A DNA stretch of 64,000 nucleotides from Sphingomonas abietis (GCF_027625475.1 NZ_CP115174.1:3135001-3199000); one strand, 5' to 3'. Shown: positions 24,336 to 32,762, numbered from the stretch's first letter. Notes: a model not told the origin generated them from the letters alone. Made by a program: numbers and translations.

Positions 24336-25417
24336 GCCGCGCGGGACCGGGCATCGGCGGCGATCGCCCGCCACTGGTCGGCGAAGCGCCAGACGTCTTC
24401 GCGCCGCGTGGTGCGGCCGAAGCTCACCCGGATCACCTCGGACGCCGCCTGCGGGTCCAGGCCCATCGCGGCGAGGACGTGGCTGGGCTTGAGACTGCCC
24501 GACGAGCAGGCGCTGCCCGCCGACACCGCGAAGCCGGCGCTGTCGAAGCGGATCAGCTGCGCCGCCGCTGCCATGCCCGGCATCCGGTAGGAGGCGATGG
24601 TCGGCAGCCGCGGCGCGCCGCGCGCGACGATCTCGCCGCCCTCCTCCTCGATCACGCCATCCAGGTGCGCGCGCAATTCGGTGACCCGCTCCATCCAGCC
24701 CGGCCCTTCCGCCAGCGCTGCCGCCATGCCGGCGATCGACGGCATATCCTCGGTGCCGCCGCGATAGCCCTGTTCCTGCCCGCCGGACGGCGCCAGCGTC
24801 GCCAGATCGCGCACCAGCAGCGCACCGACGCCCGGCGGCCCGCCGAATTTGTGCGCCGAGAAGGCCAGGAAATCGGCATCCGGCAGCGTCATCTTGCCGA
24901 CCGCCTGGGTGGCATCGCACAGCCACAGCCCGCCGGCCTGGCGCACCGTCTCGCCGATCATCCGGGCGGGCTGGATCACGCCGGTCTCGCTGTTGACCAG
25001 CTGCACCGCGACCAGCGGCGCATGGCCGGGCCGTTCGCCGGCCTGTTCGAGCGCCAGCGCGAGCCCGACATCGGTGACGCGCCCGTCGCTCCCCACCGGC
25101 AACGCGATCGCCCCCTCGCTCACCCGGCGCACCGCGTCATGCTCGACCGTCGAGACGATCCGGCGTGCCGTTTTCGCCCGCGCCATCACCATGGCGATGC
25201 CCTCGCTCGCGCCGCTGGTGAACAGGATCGCGCCGCGCCAGCCCAGCGCTTCGGCGATCCGCACCCGCGCCGCCTCCAGCGCGGCACGCGCCGCCCGGCC
25301 CTCGGCATGGGGCGAGGACGGGTTCGCCCAATGCCCATAGGCCTCCATCATCGCGGCACGGGCGACGGGGCGCAGCGGGGTGGTCGCGGCATGATCGAGA
25401 TAGACGCGGGGTGGCAT
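24332..25417 (-). CDS. Cysteine desulfurase, NifS/IscS class (copy 2)
   Basis: A paralogue of the next gene, 361 residues from MPPRVYLDHAATTP. The PLP lysine is Lys190 (FSAHKFGGPPG) and the persulfide cysteine Cys304 (SAGSACSSGSLKPSHVL). A TTG 36 bases upstream is in frame, but the ATG used here gives the normal family start. All catalytic residues are intact in both copies, so neither looks like a decaying duplicate. The upstream neighbour is divergent (alpha/beta hydrolase). Confidence 0.9.
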   Translation of the reverse strand: MPPRVYLDHAATTPLRPVARAAMMEAYGHWANPSSPHAEGRAARAALEAARVRIAEALGWRGAILFTSGASEGIAMVMARAKTARRIVSTVEHDAVRRVSEGAIALPVGSDGRVTDVGLALALEQAGERPGHAPLVAVQLVNSETGVIQPARMIGETVRQAGGLWLCDATQAVGKMTLPDADFLAFSAHKFGGPPGVGALLVRDLATLAPSGGQEQGYRGGTEDMPSIAGMAAALAEGPGWMERVTELRAHLDGVIEEEGGEIVARGAPRLPTIASYRMPGMAAAAQLIRFDSAGFAVSAGSACSSGSLKPSHVLAAMGLDPQAASEVIRVSFGRTTRREDVWRFADQWRAIAADARSRAA

Positions 25418-25518
25418 CTGCGGGGAACGGCTCCAGATTCGTTGCTTTGACAAGCCCCCTTTCTATATAGGACGCGGTTCGCGCGGCCAGTGCCGCCCCC
25501 TCAGGTTCGTCAGGTCCC

Positions 25519-26157
25519 ATGCCCGAAGTCATCTTTCCCGGCCCCGAAGGCCGCCTCGAAGGTCGTTTCACCCCCGGTCCGCGTCCGCGCGCACCCGTCG
25601 CGCTGATCCTCCATCCGCACCCGCAGGCGGGTGGCACGATGAACAACGCGATCGTCCAGGCCCTGTTCAAGACCTATGTGCGCCGCGGCTTCGCCACGTT
25701 GCGCTTCAATTTCCGTGGCGTCGGCAAGTCGCAGGGCGTGTTCGACAATGGCATCGGCGAGCTGTCCGATGCGGCGAGCGCGCTCGACTGGGTGCAGTCG
25801 ATCCACCCGGAAGCCTCGCAGACCTGGATCGCCGGCTACAGCTTCGGCGCCTGGATCGGCATGCAGCTGCTGATGCGCCGCCCGGAAGTGCGCGGCTTCA
25901 TCTCGATCGCACCGCCGGCGAGCATGTATGATTTCAGCTTCCTCGCCCCCTGCCCGTCGTCCGGCATCCTGATCCAGGGCGACGCCGACGAGGTGGCGAC
26001 ACCGGCCGCGACCCAGAAGCTGGTCGACAAGCTGCGCACCCAGAAGCACATCACCATCCACCACGACACCATCCCGCAGGCGAACCATTTCTTCGCGAAC
26101 GAGATGGAGCCGCTGATGAAGTCGGTGGACGGCTATCTGGACATGCGGCTGAAGTGA
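25519..26157 (+). CDS. Alpha/beta hydrolase
   Basis: A 212-residue hydrolase-fold protein. ALILHPHPQAGGTMNNAIV (oxyanion region), LRFNFRGVGKSQGVFDNG, the nucleophile elbow GYSFGAWIG (Ser) and the C-terminal histidine in QANHFFANEM are visible, with the acidic residue probably in GDADEV. The small size and HPHPxxGGxMxN motif match a bacterial family of unknown substrate. It diverges from the cysteine desulfurase unit, as in some sphingomonads, which may hint at a link to that unit. Confidence 0.88.
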   Translation: MPEVIFPGPEGRLEGRFTPGPRPRAPVALILHPHPQAGGTMNNAIVQALFKTYVRRGFATLRFNFRGVGKSQGVFDNGIGELSDAASALDWVQSIHPEASQTWIAGYSFGAWIGMQLLMRRPEVRGFISIAPPASMYDFSFLAPCPSSGILIQGDADEVATPAATQKLVDKLRTQKHITIHHDTIPQANHFFANEMEPLMKSVDGYLDMRLK

Positions 26158-26163
26158 GGCCGC

Positions 26164-26195
26164 AACCCGTTCGGGCTCGGCCTGAACGGGTTTCC
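26164..26195. terminator. Hairpin terminator after the hydrolase
   Basis: AACCCGTTC (26164-26172) pairs with GAACGGGTT (26184-26192) around an 11-base loop, followed by TCCCC. It starts 6 bases after the hydrolase stop. The T run is short, so strength is uncertain. Confidence 0.7.
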
Positions 26196-26207
26196 CCTGT
26201 CAGGATC

Positions 26208-26334
26208 GGGGCCGGACCTGCGCTGCGCGTCGCGCTGCGTAGGTCCGGCCCCCGTTCATCCCGAGCGACGTCGAGGGACATCGTGCGAGTACGGCGTCTC
26301 AAGCAGGTGCCTCGACTTCGCTCGGCACGAACGG
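26208..26334. repeat. Long hairpin plus REP-like palindromic pair
   Basis: GGGGCCGGACCT (26208-26219) pairs exactly with AGGTCCGGCCCC (26241-26252). Immediately after it, CGTTCATCCCGAGCGACGTC (26253) and an inverted TGCCTCGACTTCGCTCGGCA...CGAACGG (ending 26334) form the same palindromic pair found inside the JAMM gene at 14917-15018. The pair fills the spacer between two convergent genes. Confidence 0.8.
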
Positions 26335-26356
26335 TTCCAGTTGCACGCGTGCGCCT

Positions 26357-27337
26357 CTAACTCGCCAGCCGGCGGAAGGTCGCCGGATCGACATTGCCGC
26401 CCGAGACCAGCAGCACGGTGCCGGCCAGCGACACCTTGCCCGCCAGCGCCGCCGCCAGCGCCACCGCGCCGCCCGGCTCCGCCACGATCTTGAGCCGCTC
26501 GAAGGCGAAGCGCATCGCCTCTGCCACCTCGGCCTCGCTCACCGCCACCCCGGTCGCACCGCGCCCTTTCAGGATATCGAAAGTCAGCGGCGCCACCCGC
26601 AGCGTCTGGAGCGCATCGCAGGATGTCGCCGGCGGGTCGGGCTGGACCGGCACGATCTCGCCCCGGCGCAGCGATTCGCCCATATCGTCCCAGCCCTCCG
26701 GCTCGGCCACGATGATGTCGGCATCGGGCGCCCCCAGCGCGATGCCGGACGACAGCCCGCCGCCGCCACAGCAGACCGCGATCCGCTCGACATCCCGCCC
26801 GGTCTGCGCGCGATATTGCGCGGCGATCTCCAGCCCCGCCGTACCCTGCCCTTCCACGATCCAGGGATCGTCGAAGCTCGGCACCAGCACCGCGCCGCGT
26901 TCCTGCGCGACCCGCGCGGCGATCGCCTCACGGCTTTCGGTCAGCCGGTCATAGAACAGGATCTCGGCGCCCGCGGCCTGCGTGCCCGCTACCTTGGCGG
27001 CCGGCGCGTCGGCCGGCATCACGATCAGCGCCGGCATCCCCAGTCGCTGCGCCGCCCACGCCACGCCCTGGGCATGATTGCCCGACGAGAAGGCGACGAC
27101 CCCCGCCGCGCGCCCTTCCGCCGGGATCGACGACAATCGCCACCACGCCCCGCGCAATTTGAAGCTGCCGGTGCGCTGAAGGCATTCGGCCTTGATATGG
27201 ACCGGTTCACCCCGGATCTCGGTTGAAATCAGGGGCGTCAGAACCCCTATTCCGGTCAGGGCATGCGCTGCGGCGCGGATACCCGAAAGAGTCGGCGACC
27301 GATCCGTTAACGGATGGGGTGATTCGGCGGCAAAAAT
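26357..27337 (-). CDS. Serine/threonine dehydratase-like PLP enzyme (start uncertain)
   Basis: A fold-type II PLP enzyme. LQRTGSFKLRGAWWRL holds the PLP lysine, FSSGNHAQGVAWAA is the asparagine loop, and CCGGGGLSSGIAL is the phosphate-binding glycine loop. These fit threonine or serine dehydratase or racemase. No ATG, GTG or TTG occurs at the expected N-terminus (...PLTDRSPTLSGIRAAA). An ATT at 27337 has GGAG 7 bases upstream; the nearest in-frame TTG is far up in the leader of the divergent gene. Coordinates use the ATT, giving 326 residues. Confidence 0.75.
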   Translation of the reverse strand: MFAAESPHPLTDRSPTLSGIRAAAHALTGIGVLTPLISTEIRGEPVHIKAECLQRTGSFKLRGAWWRLSSIPAEGRAAGVVAFSSGNHAQGVAWAAQRLGMPALIVMPADAPAAKVAGTQAAGAEILFYDRLTESREAIAARVAQERGAVLVPSFDDPWIVEGQGTAGLEIAAQYRAQTGRDVERIAVCCGGGGLSSGIALGAPDADIIVAEPEGWDDMGESLRRGEIVPVQPDPPATSCDALQTLRVAPLTFDILKGRGATGVAVSEAEVAEAMRFAFERLKIVAEPGGAVALAAALAGKVSLAGTVLLVSGGNVDPATFRRLAS

Positions 27338-27360
27338 GGCTGTTCTCCGCGGTTTCCCAT

Positions 27361-27472
27361 GGGCCTTTACAGGGGGGGCAGCGATACGTATATCGCACTC
27401 CCTCGCTGCCCCATGGGACTTCCAACCGCAAGGCAGCAATTGCTCTGTAACTGCTCCTGGAGGTCCCTTGAA
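27361..27472 (+). promoter_or_regulatory. Structured mRNA leader of the ornithine decarboxylase gene (speF-type candidate)
   Basis: Two strong helices can form. GGGGCAGCGA (27375-27384) pairs perfectly with TCGCTGCCCC (27403-27412). GGGACTTCC (27415-27423) pairs with GGAGGTCCC (27459-27467), which contains the Shine-Dalgarno GGAGG, so this helix would block translation. CCGCAAGG and other loop words lie between. The speF leader, known upstream of alphaproteobacterial ornithine decarboxylases, has a similar position, size and ribosome-site hairpin. The ligand is presumed to be a polyamine or its precursor; that is inference. Confidence 0.68.
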
Positions 27473-28663
27473 TTGCACAAGCATCATAGCGCGCTGGGGG
27501 TAGCTGCGGCCCTTCGACCGGTTCAGTCGGTCACGCTCGTTCGTCCGCATGCCGCAGAGCGTGCCGCCCGCTTCTTTTCGGAGAAGTTTCCGGGACGGTC
27601 GCTCTATGCGGTGAAGGCGAACCCGTCTCCCGATCTGCTGCTCACTTTGTGGGAAGGCGGCATCACGCATTATGACGTCGCCTCGATCGCCGAGGTCCGT
27701 CTGGTCGCGCGGACGTTGCCGGAAGCGACGCTCTGCTTCATGCATCCGGTGAAGGCGGAAGAGGCCATCGCCGAGGCCTATTTCACCCATGGCGTCCGCA
27801 CCTTCTCGCTGGATAGCCACGAGGAGCTCGACAAGATCGTGCGCGCCACCAAGGGTGCGACCGACCTGACCCTGTGCGTGCGCCTGCGCGTGTCGTCGGA
27901 TCATTCCAAACTCAGCCTCGCGTCGAAGTTCGGCGTCGATCTGGCCGATGCCGCCTCGCTGCTGATGGCGACCCGCCAGGTCGCCGACGCGCTCGGCATC
28001 TGCTTCCACGTCGGTTCGCAGGCGATGAGCCCGCAGGCCTATTCGGATGCGATGGCGCGCGTGCGTGCCGCGATCGTCTCGGCGTCGGTCACCGTGGACG
28101 TCATCGACGTCGGCGGCGGCTTCCCGTCGGCCTATCCGGGCATGACCCCGCCGCCGCTCGAGCAATATTTCCGCACCATCCACGAGGCGTTCGAGAGCCT
28201 GCCGGTGTCCTACTCCGCCGAATTGTGGTGCGAGCCGGGCCGCGCGCTGTCGGCCGAATATGCCTCGCTGCTGGTCCGGGTCGAGCGTCGTCGCGGCGAC
28301 GAGCTCTACATCAACGACGGTGCCTATGGCGCGCTGTTCGATGCGGCGCACATCGGCTGGCGCTTCCCGGTCGCGCTGCTGCGCGAGCCGGAGAGCCACG
28401 CCAAGGATGTCGGCTTCAGCTTCTATGGCCCGACCTGCGACGACATGGATCGCATGGCCGGCCCGTTCGAGCTGCCGGCGGACACCCGGGTCGGCGATTT
28501 CATCGAGATCGGGATGCTCGGCGCCTATGGCTGCGCGATGCGAACCGCCTTCAACGGCTTCACCAACGGCGACACGGTCATCGTGGACGACGAGCCGATG
28601 GCCAGCCTCTACACCGAGACGGTTCGCCCCGCCGAAGTGGCAGGGCGCGTCATCAAGCTGTAA
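27473..28663 (+). CDS. Ornithine decarboxylase-type (fold III) PLP enzyme
   Basis: Probably makes putrescine from ornithine. In the 396-residue alanine-racemase-fold decarboxylase, Lys48 in LYAVKANPSP binds PLP. Also seen are HVGSQ, DVGGGFPSAYPG (phosphate loop), WCEPGRALSAE and the catalytic cysteine in YGPTCDDMDRM. The start is a TTG, with GGAGG 9 bases upstream; longer frames run into the structured leader. It is followed by a deoxyhypusine-synthase-like gene, a pairing that supports polyamine metabolism. Lysine use cannot be excluded. Confidence 0.9.
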   Translation: MHKHHSALGVAAALRPVQSVTLVRPHAAERAARFFSEKFPGRSLYAVKANPSPDLLLTLWEGGITHYDVASIAEVRLVARTLPEATLCFMHPVKAEEAIAEAYFTHGVRTFSLDSHEELDKIVRATKGATDLTLCVRLRVSSDHSKLSLASKFGVDLADAASLLMATRQVADALGICFHVGSQAMSPQAYSDAMARVRAAIVSASVTVDVIDVGGGFPSAYPGMTPPPLEQYFRTIHEAFESLPVSYSAELWCEPGRALSAEYASLLVRVERRRGDELYINDGAYGALFDAAHIGWRFPVALLREPESHAKDVGFSFYGPTCDDMDRMAGPFELPADTRVGDFIEIGMLGAYGCAMRTAFNGFTNGDTVIVDDEPMASLYTETVRPAEVAGRVIKL

Positions 28664-28686
28664 AGGCTTCCCACCAATTCAATTCC

Positions 28687-28763
28687 GTTCCCCGGCGGAA
28701 GCCGGGGCCCAGGGCTGCATGCGCAGCCTTCGGGGCTCTGGACCCCGGCTTCCGCCGGGGAAC
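28687..28763. repeat. Large intergenic palindrome between the polyamine genes
   Basis: GTTCCCCGGCGGAAGCCGGGG (28687-28707) is matched in inverse order by CCCCGGCTTCCGCCGGGGAAC (28743-28763). Inner CCCAGGGCTGC and GCAGCCTTCGGGGCTCTGG segments pair less well. In mRNA it would form a very stable hairpin between the two coding regions, possibly slowing read-through or protecting the upstream message. Confidence 0.85.
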
Positions 28764-28789
28764 AGGCACTGCCTGTGAAAGGTCATAGA

Positions 28790-29851
28790 ATGAACGACGA
28801 AACCCCGATCAACGACACCCGCAAGGCGGAGCTGCTCTCCACCCTCGTCGAGCATGTCGACATCACCAGCTTCGATGCGCGCCCGATCGTGGACGCCATG
28901 AAGAAGATGAGCTTCACCTCGCGTGATCTCGGCCGTGCCACCGACATCTACAACCAGATGCTGGCGGACCCGGAATGCTCGGTGATCCTCGTCGTCGCGG
29001 GCTCGACCTCGGCCGGCGGCTGCATGGACCTTTATGCCGAGCTGGTGCGCAACAACATGGTCGACGCGATCGTCGCCACCGGCGCCACCATCGTCGACAT
29101 GGATTTCTTCGAGGGCCTCGGCCACAAGCATTATCAGGCGCTCGAAGTGCCGGACGACGACACGCTGCGCTCGCTCTACATCGATCGCATCTACGATACC
29201 TATATCGATGAGGTCGCCCTCCAGAACGTCGATCACACCATCTTCGAGATCGCCGAGACGCTGGACGCCAAGCCCTATTCGTCGCGCGCCTTCATCAAGG
29301 CGATGGGCAAATATCTGGTCGAGCACGGCAAAAAGGACAACAGCCTGGTCAAGCTCGCCTACGAGCATGACGTGCCGATCTTCTGCCCGGCCTTCACCGA
29401 CTCGTCGGCCGGCTTCGGGCTGGTCAAGCACCAGGTCGATGCGGTGAAGGCCGGCAAGCCGTACATGACGCTCGACAGCATCGCGGACTTCCGCGAGCTG
29501 ACCGACATCAAGATCAAGGCCGGCACCACCGGCCTGCTGATGATCGGCGGCGGCGTGCCGAAGAACTTCGTGCAGGACACCGTGGTCTGCGCCGAAATCC
29601 TCGGCCACGACGATGTCGAGGTCCACAAGTACGCGATCCAGATCACCGTGGCCGACGTGCGCGACGGCGCCTGCTCCTCCTCGACGCTGCAGGAAGCGGC
29701 ATCGTGGGGCAAGGTGAACACCGCGCTCGAGCAGATGGTCTATGCCGAAGCGACCTCGGTGCTGCCGCTGCTGGCGTCGGACGCCTATCATCGCGGCCTG
29801 TGGAAGACCCGCGAGAAGCGCGCCTTCGCCAAGATGTTCGCGGACGATTAA
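28790..29851 (+). CDS. Deoxyhypusine synthase-like protein (probable polyamine aminobutyltransferase)
   Basis: A 353-residue member of the deoxyhypusine synthase family. The NAD-binding and catalytic layout is present: SVILVVAGSTSAGGCMDLYAELV, MIGGGVPKNFVQD, and ASWGKV with Lys308 at the position of the catalytic lysine of the eukaryotic enzyme. Bacteria lack eIF5A, so the acceptor must differ. Bacterial relatives have been linked to homospermidine synthesis, which fits the upstream ornithine decarboxylase. The exact product here is inferred. Confidence 0.88.
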   Translation: MNDETPINDTRKAELLSTLVEHVDITSFDARPIVDAMKKMSFTSRDLGRATDIYNQMLADPECSVILVVAGSTSAGGCMDLYAELVRNNMVDAIVATGATIVDMDFFEGLGHKHYQALEVPDDDTLRSLYIDRIYDTYIDEVALQNVDHTIFEIAETLDAKPYSSRAFIKAMGKYLVEHGKKDNSLVKLAYEHDVPIFCPAFTDSSAGFGLVKHQVDAVKAGKPYMTLDSIADFRELTDIKIKAGTTGLLMIGGGVPKNFVQDTVVCAEILGHDDVEVHKYAIQITVADVRDGACSSSTLQEAASWGKVNTALEQMVYAEATSVLPLLASDAYHRGLWKTREKRAFAKMFADD

Positions 29852-29853
29852 GC

Positions 29854-29897
29854 GCGATTTCGAAGCGGATGGCGTCATCCGCTGACCCGGAAATCGC
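29854..29897 (+). terminator. Hairpin after the deoxyhypusine synthase-like gene
   Basis: Outer stem GCGATTTC (29854-29861) / GAAATCGC (29890-29897) with an inner AGCGGATG / CATCCGCT stem and loop GCGT. It starts 3 bases after the stop. No T run follows. A second palindrome, AGGGGCGG (29912-29919) / CCGCCCCT (29943-29950), follows within 15 bases and precedes the lipoprotein gene. Confidence 0.65.
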
Positions 29898-30006
29898 GGT
29901 CGACCGAAAACAGGGGCGGGTTGTCCGATTCGATCGGATAAGCCGCCCCTATGGATTCCCCTCGCTCCCGCGCCGCGCTATGCTGCGGTGCGAGAGCGAG
30001 GAATTT

Positions 30007-30150
30007 ATGCGCACGATGACCACATTGGCCCTGCTGGCGAGCGCGCTGCTCGTCGCGGCCTGCAACACCGTCCATGGCATGGGTGAAGACGCCCGCTCGG
30101 TCGGCCGCGTCTTTTCGCACGATTCCAATGGCGATCACCGCAACCGCTGA
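30007..30150 (+). CDS. Entericidin-like small lipoprotein
   Basis: A 47-residue protein: MRTMTTLALLASALLVAACNTVHGMGEDARSVGR. The lipobox LVAAC sets the lipidated cysteine at residue 19. The mature part, NTVHGMGEDARSVGRV, has the N-T-x-x-G-x-G-x-D pattern of the entericidin A/B family. Members are membrane-active or stress-linked lipoproteins; function here is unknown. It is a single small gene behind two intergenic palindromes. Confidence 0.85.
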   Translation: MRTMTTLALLASALLVAACNTVHGMGEDARSVGRVFSHDSNGDHRNR

Positions 30151-30177
30151 TCGCATTCCCGTGGGCTAAGGGAGGCC

Positions 30178-31371
30178 TTAGCGCCGGAAGCTCGCCGCCA
30201 GCTCGACATGGGTGGACCAGCGGAACTGGCCGACCGGCCTGATCCATTCGATCCGCCAGCCGCCGTCGATCAACGCCCTGGCATCGCGGGCGAAGGTGGC
30301 GGGGTTGCACGAGACATAGGCGATGCGGCCGCAGCTCGCCTCCGCCAGTGCCGCCACCTGCTCCTTGGCGCCGGCGCGCGGCGGATCGAGCACCACCGCC
30401 TCGAAGCGCGACAATTCGGCGGCGGTGTAAGGCCGGCGGAACAGATCGCGATGGTCCGCCACCAGCTGGCGCCCGGCCCGCGCCGCCGCCGCCTTGAGCG
30501 ACAGCGTCGCATCGCGCGCGCCTTCCGCCGCCAGCACTTTCGCGGACATGGACAAGGGCAGCGCGAAGGTGCCGAGGCCGGCGAAGAGATCGGCGACGAT
30601 CTTGGCCTCGCCGACGCCATCGCGCACCGCATCGAGCAGCGCCGCCTCGCCATCGGCGGTCGCCTGGAGGAAACCGCCCGCCGGCAGGGCGACCGCGACC
30701 CCGCCCAGCGTCACCGTCACCGGCTCCGGCTCCCAGCGCGCCTCGGGGCCGTAGCCGCCATCGACCGACAGCCGTGCGAGGCCGTGGGCCTTGGCGAAAT
30801 CGGTGATCGCCTCGATCGCGGCGAGGCCGTCGGGCTCGACGCCGGTGATCAGCACGTCGATCCCCTGATCGGCCAGCGCCAGTTCGACGCCAGCGCCGCG
30901 CCGATCGGCGATCAGCGTGCCGAGCAGCGTCCGCAGCGGCGCCAGCATCGCGAACAAGGCAGGCGCGAGGATCCAGCATTCCGCGAGATCGACGATCTTG
31001 CGGCTCTGCCCCTCGTTGAAGCCGAGCAGCACCCGCTTGCCCTGCCGCTCGGCCCGCAGCGAGGCGCGGCGGCGGGTGCGCGGCGGCGAGAGATGCGGGG
31101 GCGCTATCTCCGCCGAAAGCTGCTGCGAGGCGAGCGCGGAGGCGATGCGATCGACCAGATAATCGGCATAGGCGGCATCGTCGACATGCTGGAGCGTGCA
31201 GCCGCCGCAGGTCGGGAAATGGCGGCAAGGCGGGGCCTGGTGATGCGCCCCGGGGGTGACGGCACCGAATTCGTCGACCAGATCGCCCGGCACGGAGAAT
31301 GGCACGGCGCGGCCATCGTCGGTCATGCCGTCGCCCCGCGCCGCCAGTCTCGTAATCAGCGCATCGGTCAC
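30178..31371 (-). CDS. RNA (uracil-5-)-methyltransferase, RlmD/RumA family
   Basis: Methylates a uridine in rRNA or tRNA with SAM. In the 397-residue product, the 4Fe-4S cysteines appear as CRHFPTCGGCTLQH with another at AECWIL. The SAM region is VADLFAGLGTFALPL, and the catalytic end is VVLDPPRAGAKEQV with SCNPATFARDARAL carrying the nucleophilic cysteine. The start is a GTG overlapping the stop of the NAD(P)HX repair gene by 4 bases (GTGA), so the two are coupled. The exact target position is not shown by sequence. Confidence 0.92.
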   Translation of the reverse strand: MTDALITRLAARGDGMTDDGRAVPFSVPGDLVDEFGAVTPGAHHQAPPCRHFPTCGGCTLQHVDDAAYADYLVDRIASALASQQLSAEIAPPHLSPPRTRRRASLRAERQGKRVLLGFNEGQSRKIVDLAECWILAPALFAMLAPLRTLLGTLIADRRGAGVELALADQGIDVLITGVEPDGLAAIEAITDFAKAHGLARLSVDGGYGPEARWEPEPVTVTLGGVAVALPAGGFLQATADGEAALLDAVRDGVGEAKIVADLFAGLGTFALPLSMSAKVLAAEGARDATLSLKAAAARAGRQLVADHRDLFRRPYTAAELSRFEAVVLDPPRAGAKEQVAALAEASCGRIAYVSCNPATFARDARALIDGGWRIEWIRPVGQFRWSTHVELAASFRR

Positions 31372-32762
31372 AGGCAGGACTCCACGGCGGCGGACAAATG
31401 CGAGACGAGATCGTCCGCGATCAGCAAAGGGCCGGCCCGCCGCGCCGCCGCCGCATGGAGCCACACCGCCGCCGCCGCCGCTGCGAACGGATCGTCCTGC
31501 TGCGCCAGCATCGTGCCGAGCACGCCGGCCAGCACATCGCCGGTGCCGGCGCTCGCCAGCCAGGCCGGCGCGGGCGGATCGATCATTGCCCGGCCATCGG
31601 GATGGGCGATCACGGTGCAGGCGCCCTTGAGCAGCAGGATCGCGCCGCTCCGCCGGGCGCCCTCCCGCGCCTTGTCGAGCGCCGAGCCTTCCACATCGGG
31701 GAAGAGCCGCGCATATTCGCCCATATGCGGCGTCAGCACCATCGGCGCGATGCGATCCGGCAGCCGATCGAGCCCCTGTTTCGCCAGCAGCGACAGCGCA
31801 TCGGCGTCGAGCACCAGCGGCCGATCGGTGGCGAGCGCCGCGTCCAGCCGTGCCCGCGCGGCTTCGTCCGCGCCGAGACCGGGGCCGATCACGATCGCGC
31901 CGACGCGCTTGTCCGCGAGCGCGGCCTCGTCCCACGCCCGGCGGACCAGCGCGTGCGGTACGCCGCTGCCTTCGCTGCCGACCAGTTCGACATAGCCCGC
32001 CCCGGCGCGCTGGGCAGCGAGCGCGGACAGCATCGTCGCGCCCGGCATCGCGCCGGCCACCACCAGCACCTTGCCGCGGGTATATTTGTTCGCCTCGAAG
32101 CCCGGCGTCGCGATCGCCGGCCGTGCGATCTCGATCACCCCGCGCGGCAGATCGTGCAGGCCGATGTCGGCGACCACCACCGCGCCGCACCGTGCGACCG
32201 CCGGCAGCAGCCGGTGCGCCCGCTTGAGCGCGCCGAGCGCGACGGTGCAGTCGACCGCCGGCAAGCTGGTCAGCACGGCGCCATCGTCCGTCGCGATCCC
32301 GCTCGGCAGGTCGATCGCCACCCGATAGCGCGCCGCCGCCAGCAGGCGTTCGGCCGGCCCCGCGATCTCGGCATCGAGCGGCCGCGACAGGCCGGTGCCG
32401 AACAACGCATCGACGACGATATCGGCGGGCGCCGCCCGGTCGAGCGGCTCGACATCGCCGCCCCACAGCTCGCGCGCCGCCCGCGCCGCATCGGTGTTCG
32501 GTTCGCCGGAGGCCGCGACCCGCACCGTCACGCCGCGCGCGCGCAGCCGCGCCGCGATCACATAGCCGTCGCCGCCATTATTGCCCGGCCCGCACAGCAC
32601 CAGCGTCGGCCGCGGGCCATAGCGATCCCAGAGGATATCGGCGGCCGCCCGCCCCGCCCGCGTCATCAGCGCGAACACGGAGACGCCCTGCGCGAACAGA
32701 GCCTGCTCCGCTGCCTTCGTCTCGGCGGCGGTGAGGATCGGGCGGCCTTTCACGGTCATCAT
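31368..32762 (-). CDS. nnr: Bifunctional NAD(P)H-hydrate epimerase / ADP-dependent dehydratase
   Basis: Repairs damaged NADH and NADPH. The 464-residue product has two fused domains. Residues about 1-210 are the epimerase (VLCGPGNNGGDGYVIAARL, VDALFGTGLSRPL). About 220-464 are the dehydratase (TRGKVLVVAGAMPGATMLSA, VIGPGLGADE, VLTPHMGEYARLF, LASAGTGDVLAGVLG). Both halves keep their motifs. It is first in a coupled pair with the RNA methyltransferase. Confidence 0.95.
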   Translation of the reverse strand: MMTVKGRPILTAAETKAAEQALFAQGVSVFALMTRAGRAAADILWDRYGPRPTLVLCGPGNNGGDGYVIAARLRARGVTVRVAASGEPNTDAARAARELWGGDVEPLDRAAPADIVVDALFGTGLSRPLDAEIAGPAERLLAAARYRVAIDLPSGIATDDGAVLTSLPAVDCTVALGALKRAHRLLPAVARCGAVVVADIGLHDLPRGVIEIARPAIATPGFEANKYTRGKVLVVAGAMPGATMLSALAAQRAGAGYVELVGSEGSGVPHALVRRAWDEAALADKRVGAIVIGPGLGADEAARARLDAALATDRPLVLDADALSLLAKQGLDRLPDRIAPMVLTPHMGEYARLFPDVEGSALDKAREGARRSGAILLLKGACTVIAHPDGRAMIDPPAPAWLASAGTGDVLAGVLGTMLAQQDDPFAAAAAAVWLHAAAARRAGPLLIADDLVSHLSAAVESCL

